Notes under the pieces: generated by a model
What the model saw: the letters and a program-made list of their open reading frames with translations, nothing else
Databases searched by the model: none
Told to the model about the DNA's origin: nothing
Translations under genes and position numbers: made by a program
Part shown: piece after piece, positions 19,438-27,882 of the stretch
Position numbering within the stretch: position 1 is the first letter of the stretch
Layout of the letters: each line of letters starts with the position of its first letter
Source: Verrucomicrobiota bacterium
GTDB lineage: Bacteria > Verrucomicrobiota > Verrucomicrobiia > Chthoniobacterales > Chthoniobacteraceae
Direction: 5' to 3'
Length of the DNA stretch: 64,000 nt
Assembly (NCBI GenBank): GCA_009885995.1
Contig: VFJQ01000052.1
Location: 1-64,000, forward strand

Positions 19438-20367
19438 TTAGTGAGCCTTCACGCCCGTCGCGAGCACGGTCTGGAACTGCGGGTTCTGGTCGTCGCGCGC
19501 CACGACGGCCACGTCGATGTCACGGAAGCCCGCGTTTTCCAGGAACTCGTGGAGCTGCGCCTCGGTGAAGCCGAGCCACGTGTCCGCGTAGAGATCGCGC
19601 GCTTTGTCGAACTGGTGCGCGAGCAGGTCGAGAACGGCGATGCGGCCGCCGGGCTTGAGGATGCGGTGCGCGGCGGCGACGGCGCGGGCCGGGCTCTGCG
19701 CGTGGTGGAGCGCCTGGCTGAGGATCGCGACATCGACCGACTCGGGTTTGATCGGTGGTTCATCGAGGTCGCCGAGCCGGTATTCGAGATTTTTGATGCC
19801 GTTGTCCTTTGCGAGCTGCACGCCGAACTCGACCATCTTCTCCGAGTTATCGACGCAGATGACCTTCTTCGCCCGGCGTGCGAGGAACTGCGAGAGTGTG
19901 CCTTCGCCCGCGCCGAGGTCGGCGATGGTGAGTTCGGGCACGAAGGTGAGCAGCAGGTGCGCGAGGCCTTGCCACGTGCGGCCGGGGCAATACGTGCGTC
20001 CAAATTTGCCGGCGAGCTGGTTGAAATACTCGCGCGCTTTGTCCTGCCGCTTGTGCAGCGCGAGCTTGAGAGCGCGGGCATCGGCGGCGGAATCGGGAAG
20101 TTCCTTCGCGCTCGCGTCGAGGATGGTTTGCAACTCGGCGTCGTTCGCCGCGGGGGTGAGGGCGTAGTAGATGTTTTTACCCGCGCGCCGGTCGCGCACG
20201 AGCCGCGCCTGGCGGAGCTGGGCGAGGTGGGTGGAAATGCGCGACTGGCCCATGCCGAGGATCTCCTGGAGTTCGACGACTGAGAGCTCCTCGCGACGGA
20301 GGAGGAGCAGCAGGCGCAGACGCGTTTCATCGGCGAGCAGGCGCAGGATTTTGACGATGGAGGGCAT
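19438..20367 (-). CDS. ArsR-family regulator fused to a SAM-dependent methyltransferase domain (SahR-like)
   Basis: A 309-aa fusion. Residues 1-90 form an ArsR winged helix (LLADETRLRLLLLLRREELS, EILGMGQSRISTHLAQLRQA, GKNIYYAL). Residues ~140-300 form a class I methyltransferase fold (LTIADLGAGEGTLSQFLA, VICVDNSEKMVEFG, ILSQALHHAQSPARAVAAAH). No ArsR-type metal cysteines are visible. The same two-domain layout occurs in SahR, the ArsR-family regulator of SAM-cycle genes described in Proteobacteria, where S-adenosylhomocysteine is the effector. Proximity to metK and the motif shared with ahcY support that reading, which remains inference. It starts 4 bp after the FHA-kinase stop. Confidence 0.85.
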   Translation of the reverse strand: MPSIVKILRLLADETRLRLLLLLRREELSVVELQEILGMGQSRISTHLAQLRQARLVRDRRAGKNIYYALTPAANDAELQTILDASAKELPDSAADARALKLALHKRQDKAREYFNQLAGKFGRTYCPGRTWQGLAHLLLTFVPELTIADLGAGEGTLSQFLARRAKKVICVDNSEKMVEFGVQLAKDNGIKNLEYRLGDLDEPPIKPESVDVAILSQALHHAQSPARAVAAAHRILKPGGRIAVLDLLAHQFDKARDLYADTWLGFTEAQLHEFLENAGFRDIDVAVVARDDQNPQFQTVLATGVKAH

Positions 20368-20371
20368 GCCG

Positions 20372-21730
20372 CTACGGGTTCGCCCGGAACCACCCGCCGA
20401 AAAGCCCAGCCCGCTGCTTCTCCTCGAACTGGCTGCGCTGCACGTCGACCGCCAGCTCGCGCACGGTGCGGTGGCGGTCGGCGGGGTTGAGCGAGAGCGC
20501 TTTCATCGCGACGGCGGAGAGCGATTCGGGGAGCTTGCCGTCCGGCAGATGCGGCAGGGGGCGCGTGCCGAGGAGTTCCATGGGCGAGGGGAAGCTGCCG
20601 GCGATGACCTGGTCGAAAATCTCACCCGCGTCCGCGCCGCTCACGGGCGGGACGAGCGTGAGGATGTGGTAAAGCATAGCGCCGAGTGCATAGACGTCGG
20701 CCTTCGCATCGACCTGGTGCGAGCGGCCGCTGGCCTGCTCGGGGGACATGAATTGCGGCGTGCCGATCGCGCGACCGGCCATGGTGAGAAACTCGCCACC
20801 TTCGTCGTCGTGGCGCACGGAGCGGACCATGGTGCGGGCGTTGTCGCGCTCGGTGGCGGTGTTTGCGTCGCGACCGAGCGCCTTGGCGAGGCCCCAGTCC
20901 ATCACGAGCACGTCGCCATAATCGCCGAGCATGATGTTCTCCGGCTTGAGGTCGCGATGCACGACGCCCTTCGAGTGGGCGTAGGCGATCGCGTCGCAGA
21001 CCCGGAGCAGGACCTCGAGCAACTCACCGAGCGGCCAGCGTTTCGCCGCTTCGCCCCGACCGGCGTTAAGCGCGAAGAGCACATCGCCGAGCGATTCGCC
21101 GCGCACGAGTTTCATCGTGTAAAAGGGTTTGTCCTGCTCGTTCACGTTGAGCTCGTAGATCGGGACAATGTTCGGGTGCTCGAGCTGGGCGGTGATCTGT
21201 GCCTCCTCGACGAAGCGCGCGATGTCCTCTGGCGTCTGCACGTTGAGCAGCACCTTCATCGCGACCGGCCGGCGCGTGGCGAGATCCTCCGCGGCGAGCA
21301 CCGCGCCCATGCCGCCGATCGCGATCAGCTCGTTGACCTTGTATTTGCGATCGCTGCGCAGTTCCGCGGGCAGGAAGCGCACGACTGCCGCGGTCTGGGG
21401 AGCGAGCCTTACGTCGGAGTGGTCGATCGGCAGGCGGCGCAGATGCAGATGCACGTTGCCCGCGCGGAGATCCTGGCCGGGGAAGATCATCGTCGGTTCC
21501 TCGATGCGCCCGCCGGCGACCCACGTGCCGTTTGAGCTGCCGAAGTCCTCGATCGACCAGTCGAAGTAGTTCAGCGAGAGCTGGCCGTGGCGGCGCGAGA
21601 CCTTGGCGGAATCAAGCTGGATGTCGCAGGCGGCTTCGCGCCCGATCACGTAATCTCCGGGCGGGAGGAGTTGTTTGAAAACCTCCCGACCTTCGAGTGT
21701 GGCTGTGATCTCGGTGAGCGGAACAATCAT
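20372..21730 (-). CDS. FHA-domain serine/threonine protein kinase
   Basis: A 452-aa cytoplasmic kinase. The N-terminus is a forkhead-associated domain that would bind phosphothreonine: YVIGREAACDIQLDSAKVSR RHGQLS, then DFGSSNGTWV. The Hanks-type kinase follows (about 145-430): glycine loop IAIGGMGAVLAAED, Lys in VAMKVLL, catalytic VVHRDLKPENIMLGD, metal-binding DWG (the usual DFG) in VLVMDWGLAK, GTPQFMSPEQASGR and DVYALGAMLYHIL. There is no membrane segment or extracellular sensor, unlike PASTA-type kinases. It lies 4 bp upstream of the ArsR-methyltransferase gene and is probably co-transcribed, which raises the possibility that it phosphorylates that regulator. Confidence 0.93.
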   Translation of the reverse strand: MIVPLTEITATLEGREVFKQLLPPGDYVIGREAACDIQLDSAKVSRRHGQLSLNYFDWSIEDFGSSNGTWVAGGRIEEPTMIFPGQDLRAGNVHLHLRRLPIDHSDVRLAPQTAAVVRFLPAELRSDRKYKVNELIAIGGMGAVLAAEDLATRRPVAMKVLLNVQTPEDIARFVEEAQITAQLEHPNIVPIYELNVNEQDKPFYTMKLVRGESLGDVLFALNAGRGEAAKRWPLGELLEVLLRVCDAIAYAHSKGVVHRDLKPENIMLGDYGDVLVMDWGLAKALGRDANTATERDNARTMVRSVRHDDEGGEFLTMAGRAIGTPQFMSPEQASGRSHQVDAKADVYALGAMLYHILTLVPPVSGADAGEIFDQVIAGSFPSPMELLGTRPLPHLPDGKLPESLSAVAMKALSLNPADRHRTVRELAVDVQRSQFEEKQRAGLFGGWFRANP

Positions 21731-21783
21731 TGGCGGACCGCAGCGGCACTAGCCCTCCGCCCCACGACCTGCAAGCCGTGATC

Positions 21784-22203
21784 TTACTGCGCGGAAAACG
21801 AACTGCGCATGAACCAAAGCAGCGCCGTAAGCAGGAGCATGACGAGCAGCCAGAACACGCGTGAGCTCGTAAGCCGCCGCCCGCCGGTCTGCGTGGCAGG
21901 CGAGCTGTCCACCTCCACCGGTGCCTCGACCGCGGGACTCGCGGCGGCTTCGACGGGAGCCTCCGTCACTGTTGGCTCCTCGGCGAGCAGGCCGGCCTTG
22001 CGCATTTGCTCGAGCTGGATCTTCGCCGCGAGGAAGGCGCGCTGCGCATTGGCAAACTGCATCAGGAGCGCGGCATCCGCTTTGCCGCCGCCGGCTTGGG
22101 CAGCCGCCACGCGGCTTCGGAGCTGTTCGAGTTCCGCGGCTTGCGCGGCGACAAATTGATCGCTGATCTGATTGTTCATTTCGAGGGAGCGCGGGAGCGA
22201 CAT
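21784..22203 (-). CDS. Small tail-anchored coiled-coil protein, unknown function
   Basis: A 139-aa protein with no recognised family. The first half is helical and Ala/Gln/Glu-rich (FVAAQAAELEQLRSRVAAAQ, AQRAFLAAKIQLEQMRKAG), a likely coiled coil. A flexible acidic Pro/Val/Ala linker follows, then a single C-terminal membrane segment (VFWLLVMLLLTALLWFM) near residues 117-133. This suggests a tail-anchored cytoplasmic-facing protein. The start may instead be the methionine eight codons on (MNNQISDQF). It sits upstream of the FHA-kinase with a 53-bp gap and may share its transcript. Confidence 0.6.
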   Translation of the reverse strand: MSLPRSLEMNNQISDQFVAAQAAELEQLRSRVAAAQAGGGKADAALLMQFANAQRAFLAAKIQLEQMRKAGLLAEEPTVTEAPVEAAASPAVEAPVEVDSSPATQTGGRRLTSSRVFWLLVMLLLTALLWFMRSSFSAQ

Positions 22204-22331
22204 GGGCCGTCCGTGAAGCGGGCCTCGTGCCCGATTCCGAGGTTGGTTTTCGGATCCGTAAATTTACTGAATGATGCATGAGTGGACCCGCCGAAGTGGG
22301 TGGGTTTCGCGTGAGGAGGGGCATCCTTTCT

Positions 22332-22355
22332 CTCACCGGATTTCGCATCGGTGAG
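22332..22355. other. Short hairpin in the 287-bp gap upstream of the coiled-coil gene
   Basis: CTCACCG (22332-22338) and CGGTGAG (22349-22355) form a perfect 7-bp stem with a 10-nt loop. The surrounding gap, 22204-22490, shows no convincing gene: weak frames there lack a protein-like pattern. The hairpin could end the Gfo/Idh/MocA transcript or lie in a leader. No T-run follows. Confidence 0.4.
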
Positions 22356-22490
22356 TGAATGAACATGCCAATGCCGCGCTTTGACTCCATCGGCCCCGTC
22401 GGGATCCAGGACAAAACCGCCGCGCGCGAGATCGCGACGGTTTCGTCGGGCAGGCCGCAACGATACTGGCCGTGGTCGCCTTCGAGCGGC

Positions 22491-23873
22491 TTAGATTTTC
22501 GCCGCTGAGTATTCCCAGCCTTTCCGATACGCGGCGCGCTTGATGAACTTCGCGGCGTCCGGCTTGCCCACGACGGCGAACTTCTTCGCGTCCCACTGGA
22601 TCTTTTCGCCGACGCGCATCGCGAGGCCGCCGAGCAGGCACAGCTCGGTCAGCGGCACCGAGTAGTCGAACTGCGACATGAACGGGAACGGCTTCCCGTT
22701 CTTGATCGCGAGCGTCCACTCCTCCTGCGGTTTTCCGGCCTTCGGACTGCGCTCGTATTTCTCCGCGGGCGGAGTCGCGAGGAACTCGGCGAGGCGCTTC
22801 TCGGGGAAAATCTGCGGGTCCTTGCACTGGTCGGCTTTGTTGAAGACGACGCCTTCGCTCCCGATGATGAGGAAGCCGACGTTGCCGAACTTCGTATCGC
22901 CGAGCTCCGGCGGGACCGGCGGGAGATTCTGCGAGCCGTCGGCGTTCTTGCCCTCATACCACGTCACCGTCACGTCGCCGATCTTCGGATGGTCCTTGTA
23001 GTGATACTTGATCGTCGCGCCCGCCGGCCACGCGACATCGGTGAGGTCGCGCGTGCTGGCTTCGACCGAGTGCGGCAGGCCGAGGTCGAGCGCGTAGAAG
23101 AGCGGGTCGATGTTGTGGCAGCCCATGTCGCCGATCGCCCCCGCGCCCCACTCGAGAAAGCCACGCCACTTGAACGGATGGATGCCGTCCGAATACGGAT
23201 GATCGGGCGTCGCGGCGAGCCAGAGCTGCCAGTCGAGCGTCTCCGGCGCGGTGCCCGGCGTGAGGATCACGTCTTTGCCCTGCGGCCAGATCGGGCGGTT
23301 CGTCCAGACGTGGATCTCTTTGATTTTCCCGACCACGCCCGCGTCGAGCCACTCCTTGAGCTTGCGGTTGTCGTCGAAGGTGTGCCCCTGGTTGCCCATC
23401 TGCGTGATGACGCCCTTCTTCGTCGCCGCGCGGTGCAGCTCGCGCGCTTCCCAAAGCGTGTTCACGAGCGGCTTCTGCACCATCACGTGCTTGCCCAGCG
23501 CGATCGCGTGCATGGCCGCGGGATAGTGCGCATGGTCGGGTGTCGAGACCGTCACCGCGTCGATCGATTTCACCTCGTCGAGCATCTTGCGGAAGTCGCG
23601 ATACTGCTTCGCGTTCGGGTATTTCTCCGCGGCCTTCGCGAGGTTCTTCGCGTCCACGTCGCAGAGTGCGACGACTTCATTGTCGATCGCCGCCGCCGCG
23701 AGATCCGACCCGCCTTTTCCGGCGCAGCCGATCGCCGCGATGCCGAGTTTTTTCCCCGCCGGCGTCTCGCTGGCGCGGAGGAGGATGTTCGGAAGAATGA
23801 TGCCGCCAGCGGTGGTGACGGTGAGGCCCTTGAGGAAGGAACGACGGGAGGGACGGAATGCGTAGGGAGACAT
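22491..23873 (-). CDS. Tat-exported Gfo/Idh/MocA-family oxidoreductase
   Basis: A 460-aa NAD(P)-dependent oxidoreductase of the family that acts on sugars and inositols. It begins with a twin-arginine signal (SRRSFLKGL, R10-R11) and hydrophobic stretch, so it should be exported folded with its cofactor. The Rossmann part shows LGIAAIGCAGKGGSDLAAAA, VVALCDVDAKNL, DAVTVSTPDHAHYPAAMHA, the conserved VMVQKPL and GVITQMGNQGHTF. The C-terminal substrate domain includes WGAGAIGDMGCHNIDPLFYAL. Many such paralogues occur in PVC genomes; the substrate cannot be named. ATG at 23873 opens the Tat signal; the longer frame upstream is not coding. Confidence 0.9.
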   Translation of the reverse strand: MSPYAFRPSRRSFLKGLTVTTAGGIILPNILLRASETPAGKKLGIAAIGCAGKGGSDLAAAAIDNEVVALCDVDAKNLAKAAEKYPNAKQYRDFRKMLDEVKSIDAVTVSTPDHAHYPAAMHAIALGKHVMVQKPLVNTLWEARELHRAATKKGVITQMGNQGHTFDDNRKLKEWLDAGVVGKIKEIHVWTNRPIWPQGKDVILTPGTAPETLDWQLWLAATPDHPYSDGIHPFKWRGFLEWGAGAIGDMGCHNIDPLFYALDLGLPHSVEASTRDLTDVAWPAGATIKYHYKDHPKIGDVTVTWYEGKNADGSQNLPPVPPELGDTKFGNVGFLIIGSEGVVFNKADQCKDPQIFPEKRLAEFLATPPAEKYERSPKAGKPQEEWTLAIKNGKPFPFMSQFDYSVPLTELCLLGGLAMRVGEKIQWDAKKFAVVGKPDAAKFIKRAAYRKGWEYSAAKI

Positions 23874-23937
23874 GGTGTGAGTGGGTAAGATCGCCGCGAG
23901 TGCGGTGTCACTCACAATCACCGGTGCGTGGGGAAAC

Positions 23938-24594
23938 TTAGCGCGACCGCCACGCGCCAATCGGCGCCAGCAGCGCACAGACCTCGGGATCGGTGAGTTG
24001 GCTGAAGTCGTCATACCACTCTCCGATCGCGTGCAAATTCCCCGGCGCGAGCACGGTGACCACGTCGTCGGCTTCCGCCGCGAGTTCATCCAGCGTCGAA
24101 GCCGCGCCGACTGGCACCGCGACGATCACCCGCGCCGCGCCGTGCGCCCGCACCGCACGGAGCGCCACGCGGATGGATGCGCCCGTCGCCACGCCGTCAT
24201 CGACGAGCAGCACCGTCCGGCCCGCGATCTCGCGCGGCGGGCGGCCGGCGCGGTAGGCGTGCTCGCGGCGTTCGAGTTCACGATGCTCGCGCGCGGCCAC
24301 CGTCTCGATCACCTCGCGCGAGATCCCGGCCATGGTGACCACATCGGTATTCAGCACGCGGAAGCCGCCGCTCGCGATCGCGCCGAAAGCGAGTTCCTCG
24401 CTGCCCGGCACGCCCAGCTTCCGCACGAGCACGATGTCCAACGGCGCCTCGAGCGAGCGCGCCACCTCCGCAGCCACCGGCACGCCGCCCCGCGGCAGCG
24501 CGAGCACGAGCACATCGTCGCGGTTCGCATAGTCCGCCAGCTTCGCGGCGAGCGCGCGGCCGGCGTCTTGTCGATCTCGGAAACGGGTGGGCAT
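23938..24594 (-). CDS. Phosphoribosyltransferase-domain protein
   Basis: A 218-aa protein of the stand-alone type I phosphoribosyltransferase group. It starts MPTRFRDRQDAGRALAAKL, a characteristic opening of this group, then VLVLALPRGGVPVAAEVARSL, LDIVLVRKLGVPGSEELAFGAI and the PRPP-binding loop VLLVDDGVATGASIRVALRAV near residue 130. The enzyme's acceptor base is not known; relatives are often annotated only as putative phosphoribosyltransferases. ATG at 24594 was chosen by homology of the opening; an in-frame start at 24642 would add an unlikely leader. It is divergent from the zinc-ribbon gene, with 75 bp between starts. Confidence 0.87.
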   Translation of the reverse strand: MPTRFRDRQDAGRALAAKLADYANRDDVLVLALPRGGVPVAAEVARSLEAPLDIVLVRKLGVPGSEELAFGAIASGGFRVLNTDVVTMAGISREVIETVAAREHRELERREHAYRAGRPPREIAGRTVLLVDDGVATGASIRVALRAVRAHGAARVIVAVPVGAASTLDELAAEADDVVTVLAPGNLHAIGEWYDDFSQLTDPEVCALLAPIGAWRSR

Positions 24595-24669
24595 GGAGCG
24601 AAGGTTTGTGCTGACAGTTCTACGGAGAAAGCTAAGCTCCAATCACAACCTCAGCCCCGAAAAATTCCT

Positions 24670-25137
24670 ATGGCTCAACTCATGTCCATCGCAGCGTTCG
24701 ACCACCTGGAGCCCGCCGAGCATTTGGCCGCGCGGCTCCGTGAAGCGGGATTCCACGCGGAAGTGCAGGACGAGTCCGCCGCGCAGAAATGGCAGCTCTA
24801 CAACATGCACCCGCGCGCACACCTCCGCGTCGTCGTGCTCGAGGAAGACGCCGTCGCCTCGACCAAGCAGATCACCGCATGGGACGCTGCCGACGGCGCT
24901 CTCACCGGTGCCGCCCGCTGCCCGGAGTGCGGCTCGCTGCGGGTCGAGTATCCGCAATTCTCGCGGCGCACGCTCATGGGCGCCCTCCCCGCCGCGCTCG
25001 CCGCCGCGGGCGTGATCGAACGCGACTTTTACTGCGAAGCCTGCCAGTTCACCTGGCCCGAGCACGAAGCCCCGAAACCGGACCTCGACTCGCTCTACTG
25101 GTCGAAGGGCAAGCCGGTGATCAAGGGGCTGGGGTAG
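24670..25137 (+). CDS. Zinc-ribbon protein of unknown function
   Basis: A 155-aa protein. The N-terminal ~70 residues look like the small fold used by DUF2007-type 'putative signal transducing' proteins (HLEPAEHLAARLREAGFHAEV, RVVVLEEDA). The C-terminal half has two Cys pairs that could bind one zinc: RCPECGSLRVEYPQF and DFYCEACQFTW. No catalytic motif is seen. ATG at 24670 is preferred because the preceding 260 residues of open frame are the antisense of the phosphoribosyltransferase. It is convergent with the DUF4173-type gene, 17 bp apart. Confidence 0.65.
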   Translation: MAQLMSIAAFDHLEPAEHLAARLREAGFHAEVQDESAAQKWQLYNMHPRAHLRVVVLEEDAVASTKQITAWDAADGALTGAARCPECGSLRVEYPQFSRRTLMGALPAALAAAGVIERDFYCEACQFTWPEHEAPKPDLDSLYWSKGKPVIKGLG

Positions 25138-25154
25138 CCGGTTCGAGCGGTGAT

Positions 25155-26660
25155 TCAGAGTTCGGGCCGGTAGGTGCGAATCAACTGTTCTGCCCGTCGA
25201 TCGCGTCGCATTTGGTAAGCTCGCCAGTCGCGCGTCGTGGAGAGCGTGTTCTCCCACATGGCAAGTTCACGCAAGGCGAGGACCGCCCGCTCGCGAGTGG
25301 GTGAGTTCTGTTCGCTGCGTGCAATTTCTGCCAGCGCAGGCCAGCCGCGAGATCCGAGGCTGCTTAGGTATTCCACATCGAGTGCTCGGCCCGGTTGAGC
25401 TTTCCAACGGGTGACATTCCAATTTGCGACCCACGTGCCGACATCGCAAAACTGGAGAGTGAAGAAGAGGGCGAAGGTTGCAATCGCGTTGCTGAAGATC
25501 AGCCGCTCCAGCCTCACCCCGAGCCATACGTGACGGGCGAGTAGGGCGAAGCCAACGCTGACCAGAAGCAGGAAGCAGCCGACATATACGCGCAACTCGG
25601 AGAGTTGGTAGGCCTCCACGTAGAGCGCGAGACGCCGGCACACTCCCGTGATCAGGACGATGTTTTGAGCGATCCACGCGAGCGCGAGCACGCGCAGCCA
25701 CTTGGATCGCGCGACGGATGGCTGCTGCTGAAAGATCAACGTGAGCAGACCGCCGGCGAGAATCGTCGCCGCGATGAGTGCGTAAACGCCCGTATGCACA
25801 AATCGGCTCGCCGTCACACCCGCCGGTAGTCGTGCGTCGGCCCAGAGGTAGATCGCGTCAGCGGTGTTCGCGGCGAAGAAGAGCACGTTCACGGCTGCGA
25901 GGATTAGACCGCTCTGCCATTGGGCGATGAGCGCTTCGCTTCTTTGCCACAACGGGATTGGTCGCGTCCACCAGCGGGGAGAATCCGATTTCGATACCGG
26001 CCAGTAGAACGCGAGCCCGACGGTGAGCCACAACAGCCAGAGGGCGGTTCGGGCAAATGAGATGTCTAGCGCCCAATCGCGCAGCCGTGTCCCGATTCGA
26101 GCGAACGCCTCAGCGAGAACGGCATTCCCCGCGCTGAGCAGGGCTGCGAAGACCAGTGCCACGACAGCCGCGGGCACGATGGCGACGAGGAAACGACCGA
26201 TCGTCGGGGCACGAAGGTTTTCATGGCTGCTGACCAGCAAGCGAGCCTCACTCCATGCGCTCATAAATCCAATCCAGCGCAATGGGGCCGACACAATCGC
26301 AAAGAAAGACTCCGACCAGCGTGCCCACCCCCCGGACAAGTGCGCGACATGCACTTCGGCGGAGAGCGCCACGGTGAGCGTCACGAGGCATGCGATGTTC
26401 GTGAAACAAAGCTCGACGCCGGTTTGCGCCGCAGCCGCCAGCAGCAGGACCATCACGACAGAAACCCGTAACGTGCGCTTCCCAACCATCCACAAGCCGG
26501 CGGCGAGGGTGGCCACGAAGAGGCCGACTGAGACACCCGGTTGGCTGTGCCAGAAAAGGAAGTCCCCCAACCATCCGATCACGACGATGGCGCTCGTCGC
26601 CACCAGCAGGCTTCGCTGCTCGCGAAGTGCGAAAAGGAACGTGCTCGAGATCGGATTCAT
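25155..26660 (-). CDS. DUF4173/DUF4153-type multi-span membrane protein
   Basis: A 501-aa integral membrane protein with about ten hydrophobic segments (for example LLVATSAIVVIGWLGDFLFW, IVPAAVVALVFAALLSAGN, ALWLLWLTVGLAFYWPVS), then a soluble C-terminal tail with helical repeats (WPALAEIARSEQNSPTRERA). The arrangement and the NAVLAEAF...RTALWLLW region resemble the DUF4173 group, whose function is unknown. Its ATG overlaps the ispH stop (ATGA), so translation is coupled to ispH. That is an unusual partner for an isoprenoid enzyme. Confidence 0.72.
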   Translation of the reverse strand: MNPISSTFLFALREQRSLLVATSAIVVIGWLGDFLFWHSQPGVSVGLFVATLAAGLWMVGKRTLRVSVVMVLLLAAAAQTGVELCFTNIACLVTLTVALSAEVHVAHLSGGWARWSESFFAIVSAPLRWIGFMSAWSEARLLVSSHENLRAPTIGRFLVAIVPAAVVALVFAALLSAGNAVLAEAFARIGTRLRDWALDISFARTALWLLWLTVGLAFYWPVSKSDSPRWWTRPIPLWQRSEALIAQWQSGLILAAVNVLFFAANTADAIYLWADARLPAGVTASRFVHTGVYALIAATILAGGLLTLIFQQQPSVARSKWLRVLALAWIAQNIVLITGVCRRLALYVEAYQLSELRVYVGCFLLLVSVGFALLARHVWLGVRLERLIFSNAIATFALFFTLQFCDVGTWVANWNVTRWKAQPGRALDVEYLSSLGSRGWPALAEIARSEQNSPTRERAVLALRELAMWENTLSTTRDWRAYQMRRDRRAEQLIRTYRPEL

Positions 26661-27541
26661 TGTGCTCCCTTGGGTTCGCAGGTCGATGGGACCGCATGTT
26701 GAAAGCGGCGGGCGATCTCGCCGAGGCGCGCGTGGACCTCGGCGACGGTTTCCTTCAGCGTCGAAGTGCCGGCGGTGAGGCCCACGACATTTGCGCCCGC
26801 AAACCAATCGGGTCGCAGTTCATCGGCGCGTTCGATGTGGAAGACGGTGAGGCCGGCGACTTCGGCGGCGGCGACGAGTTGGAGTGTGTTGTTCGAGTTG
26901 TGCCCGCCGACCACGACCATCGTGTCGCACTCGGCGATGAGCGTTCGCAGAGCGAGTTGGCGGTTCTTCGTAGGCTGGCAGACGGTGTCCACGAAGCGCA
27001 CGTCGCTTTGCGGTCGCGCGGCGCGGATGGCGGTGAGGAGCGCGAGGACGCGGTCGATGGGCTGCGTCGTCTGGGAAATGATGCCGATCTTCAGTTCGGC
27101 GGGCAGCGTTGCGATGTCGGCTTCCTCATGGACCACGAGCGCGCCGGGGAAATCGCCGACGAGGCCCTTTACCTCGACGTGGCCCGGCTGGCCGATCACG
27201 ACGGGGAAGTAGCCGATCTGCACGAACTGGCGGAGCTGATCGTGCGCGTGGCGGACGAGAGGACACGTGCCGTCCGCGACTCCGCGCCCGCTTTGCCGCC
27301 ACGCCGCGCGCATGGCGTCGCTCGCGCCATGGGCGGTGATCATTACTTGTGTCGTGTCCGCCGTTCGGTCGAGCGCACCTTCGCGCACGCCGGCGCGGGT
27401 GAGGCGGTCACGGACGACGGGATTGTGGACGAGTTCCCCGAGGATGGTCAGGGGACCGTGCTGGGCGAGGCGTTCCGCCTCGGCGATGGCGTCGCGGACG
27501 CCAAAGCAGAGGCCGTAGTGTTCGGCGAGTTTGAGGGTCAT
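26657..27541 (-). CDS. ispH: 4-hydroxy-3-methylbut-2-enyl diphosphate reductase
   Basis: The last enzyme of the MEP pathway, giving IPP and DMAPP with a [4Fe-4S] cluster. The 294-aa protein has the three cluster cysteines in GLCFGVRDA (C12), GTCPLVRHA and DTVCQPTKNRQ. Other family motifs are GELVHNPVV, ITAHGAS, IGQPGHVEVKGLVG, ISQTTQPID and VVVGGHNSNNTLQL. ATG at 27541 matches the usual N-terminus; an upstream extension to 27799 is not protein-like. A CTTTG/CAAAG inverted repeat lies 13 bp before the start. It is coupled to the downstream DUF4173-type gene. Confidence 0.96.
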   Translation of the reverse strand: MTLKLAEHYGLCFGVRDAIAEAERLAQHGPLTILGELVHNPVVRDRLTRAGVREGALDRTADTTQVMITAHGASDAMRAAWRQSGRGVADGTCPLVRHAHDQLRQFVQIGYFPVVIGQPGHVEVKGLVGDFPGALVVHEEADIATLPAELKIGIISQTTQPIDRVLALLTAIRAARPQSDVRFVDTVCQPTKNRQLALRTLIAECDTMVVVGGHNSNNTLQLVAAAEVAGLTVFHIERADELRPDWFAGANVVGLTAGTSTLKETVAEVHARLGEIARRFQHAVPSTCEPKGAQ

Positions 27542-27553
27542 GTTTGAGTTGTG

Positions 27554-27570
27554 GCTTTGTGCGGCAAAGT
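27554..27570. promoter_or_regulatory. CTTTG-N5-CAAAG inverted repeat upstream of ispH
   Basis: GCTTTGTGCGGCAAAGT matches 14 of 17 bp of the left half of the operator-like palindrome at 28489-28524. It lies 13 bp before the ispH start and 15 bp after the winged-helix gene's stop. The same regulator may bind both. Confidence 0.5.
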
Positions 27571-27585
27571 ATCCGGGCAAAAAAC

Positions 27586-27882
27586 TCAGCGCTGCGTGGC
27601 GCGGACGATCTGCTCCAGCACGGCGAGGTATTCGTCGAAGGCCGTCCTCCCGCGCGCCGTGAGCGAGTAGCTGGTCTGCGGTCGGTCGAGCATCTCCTTC
27701 GTCACCGCGACCAAGCCCGCCTCGTGCAGCACGCGCAGGTGCGTGATGAGGTTCCCATCGCTCATGCTCAGCTCCGCCTTGAGGTCTTGGAACGTCCACG
27801 CCGGACGCGTGGCGAGGAGCGTCATGATGCTGAGCCGGGCTTTCTCATGGATGGTCTTGTCGAGCTTGCTGAAGTCGATCAT
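27586..27882 (-). CDS. Winged-helix transcriptional regulator (MarR/PadR-like, single domain)
   Basis: A 98-aa DNA-binding protein: [48 protein letters not shown] (the helix-turn-helix), then the wing [20 protein letters not shown]. Short winged-helix proteins of this type usually form dimers and repress their own operon. Its ATG overlaps the stop of the upstream membrane-protein gene (4 bp), so the two are co-translated. Palindromes of one pattern lie both upstream of the pair and downstream of this gene. The effector is unknown. Confidence 0.87.
   Translation of the reverse strand: MIDFSKLDKTIHEKARLSIMTLLATRPAWTFQDLKAELSMSDGNLITHLRVLHEAGLVAVTKEMLDRPQTSYSLTARGRTAFDEYLAVLEQIVRATQR

Noticed and set aside
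22204-22490. Small gene or cobalamin-type riboswitch in the gap (CCGATGCGAAATCCGGTGAG on the minus strand)
   Set aside because: The string only superficially resembles a B12 element and the flanking conserved boxes are missing; open frames there lack protein-like patterns.
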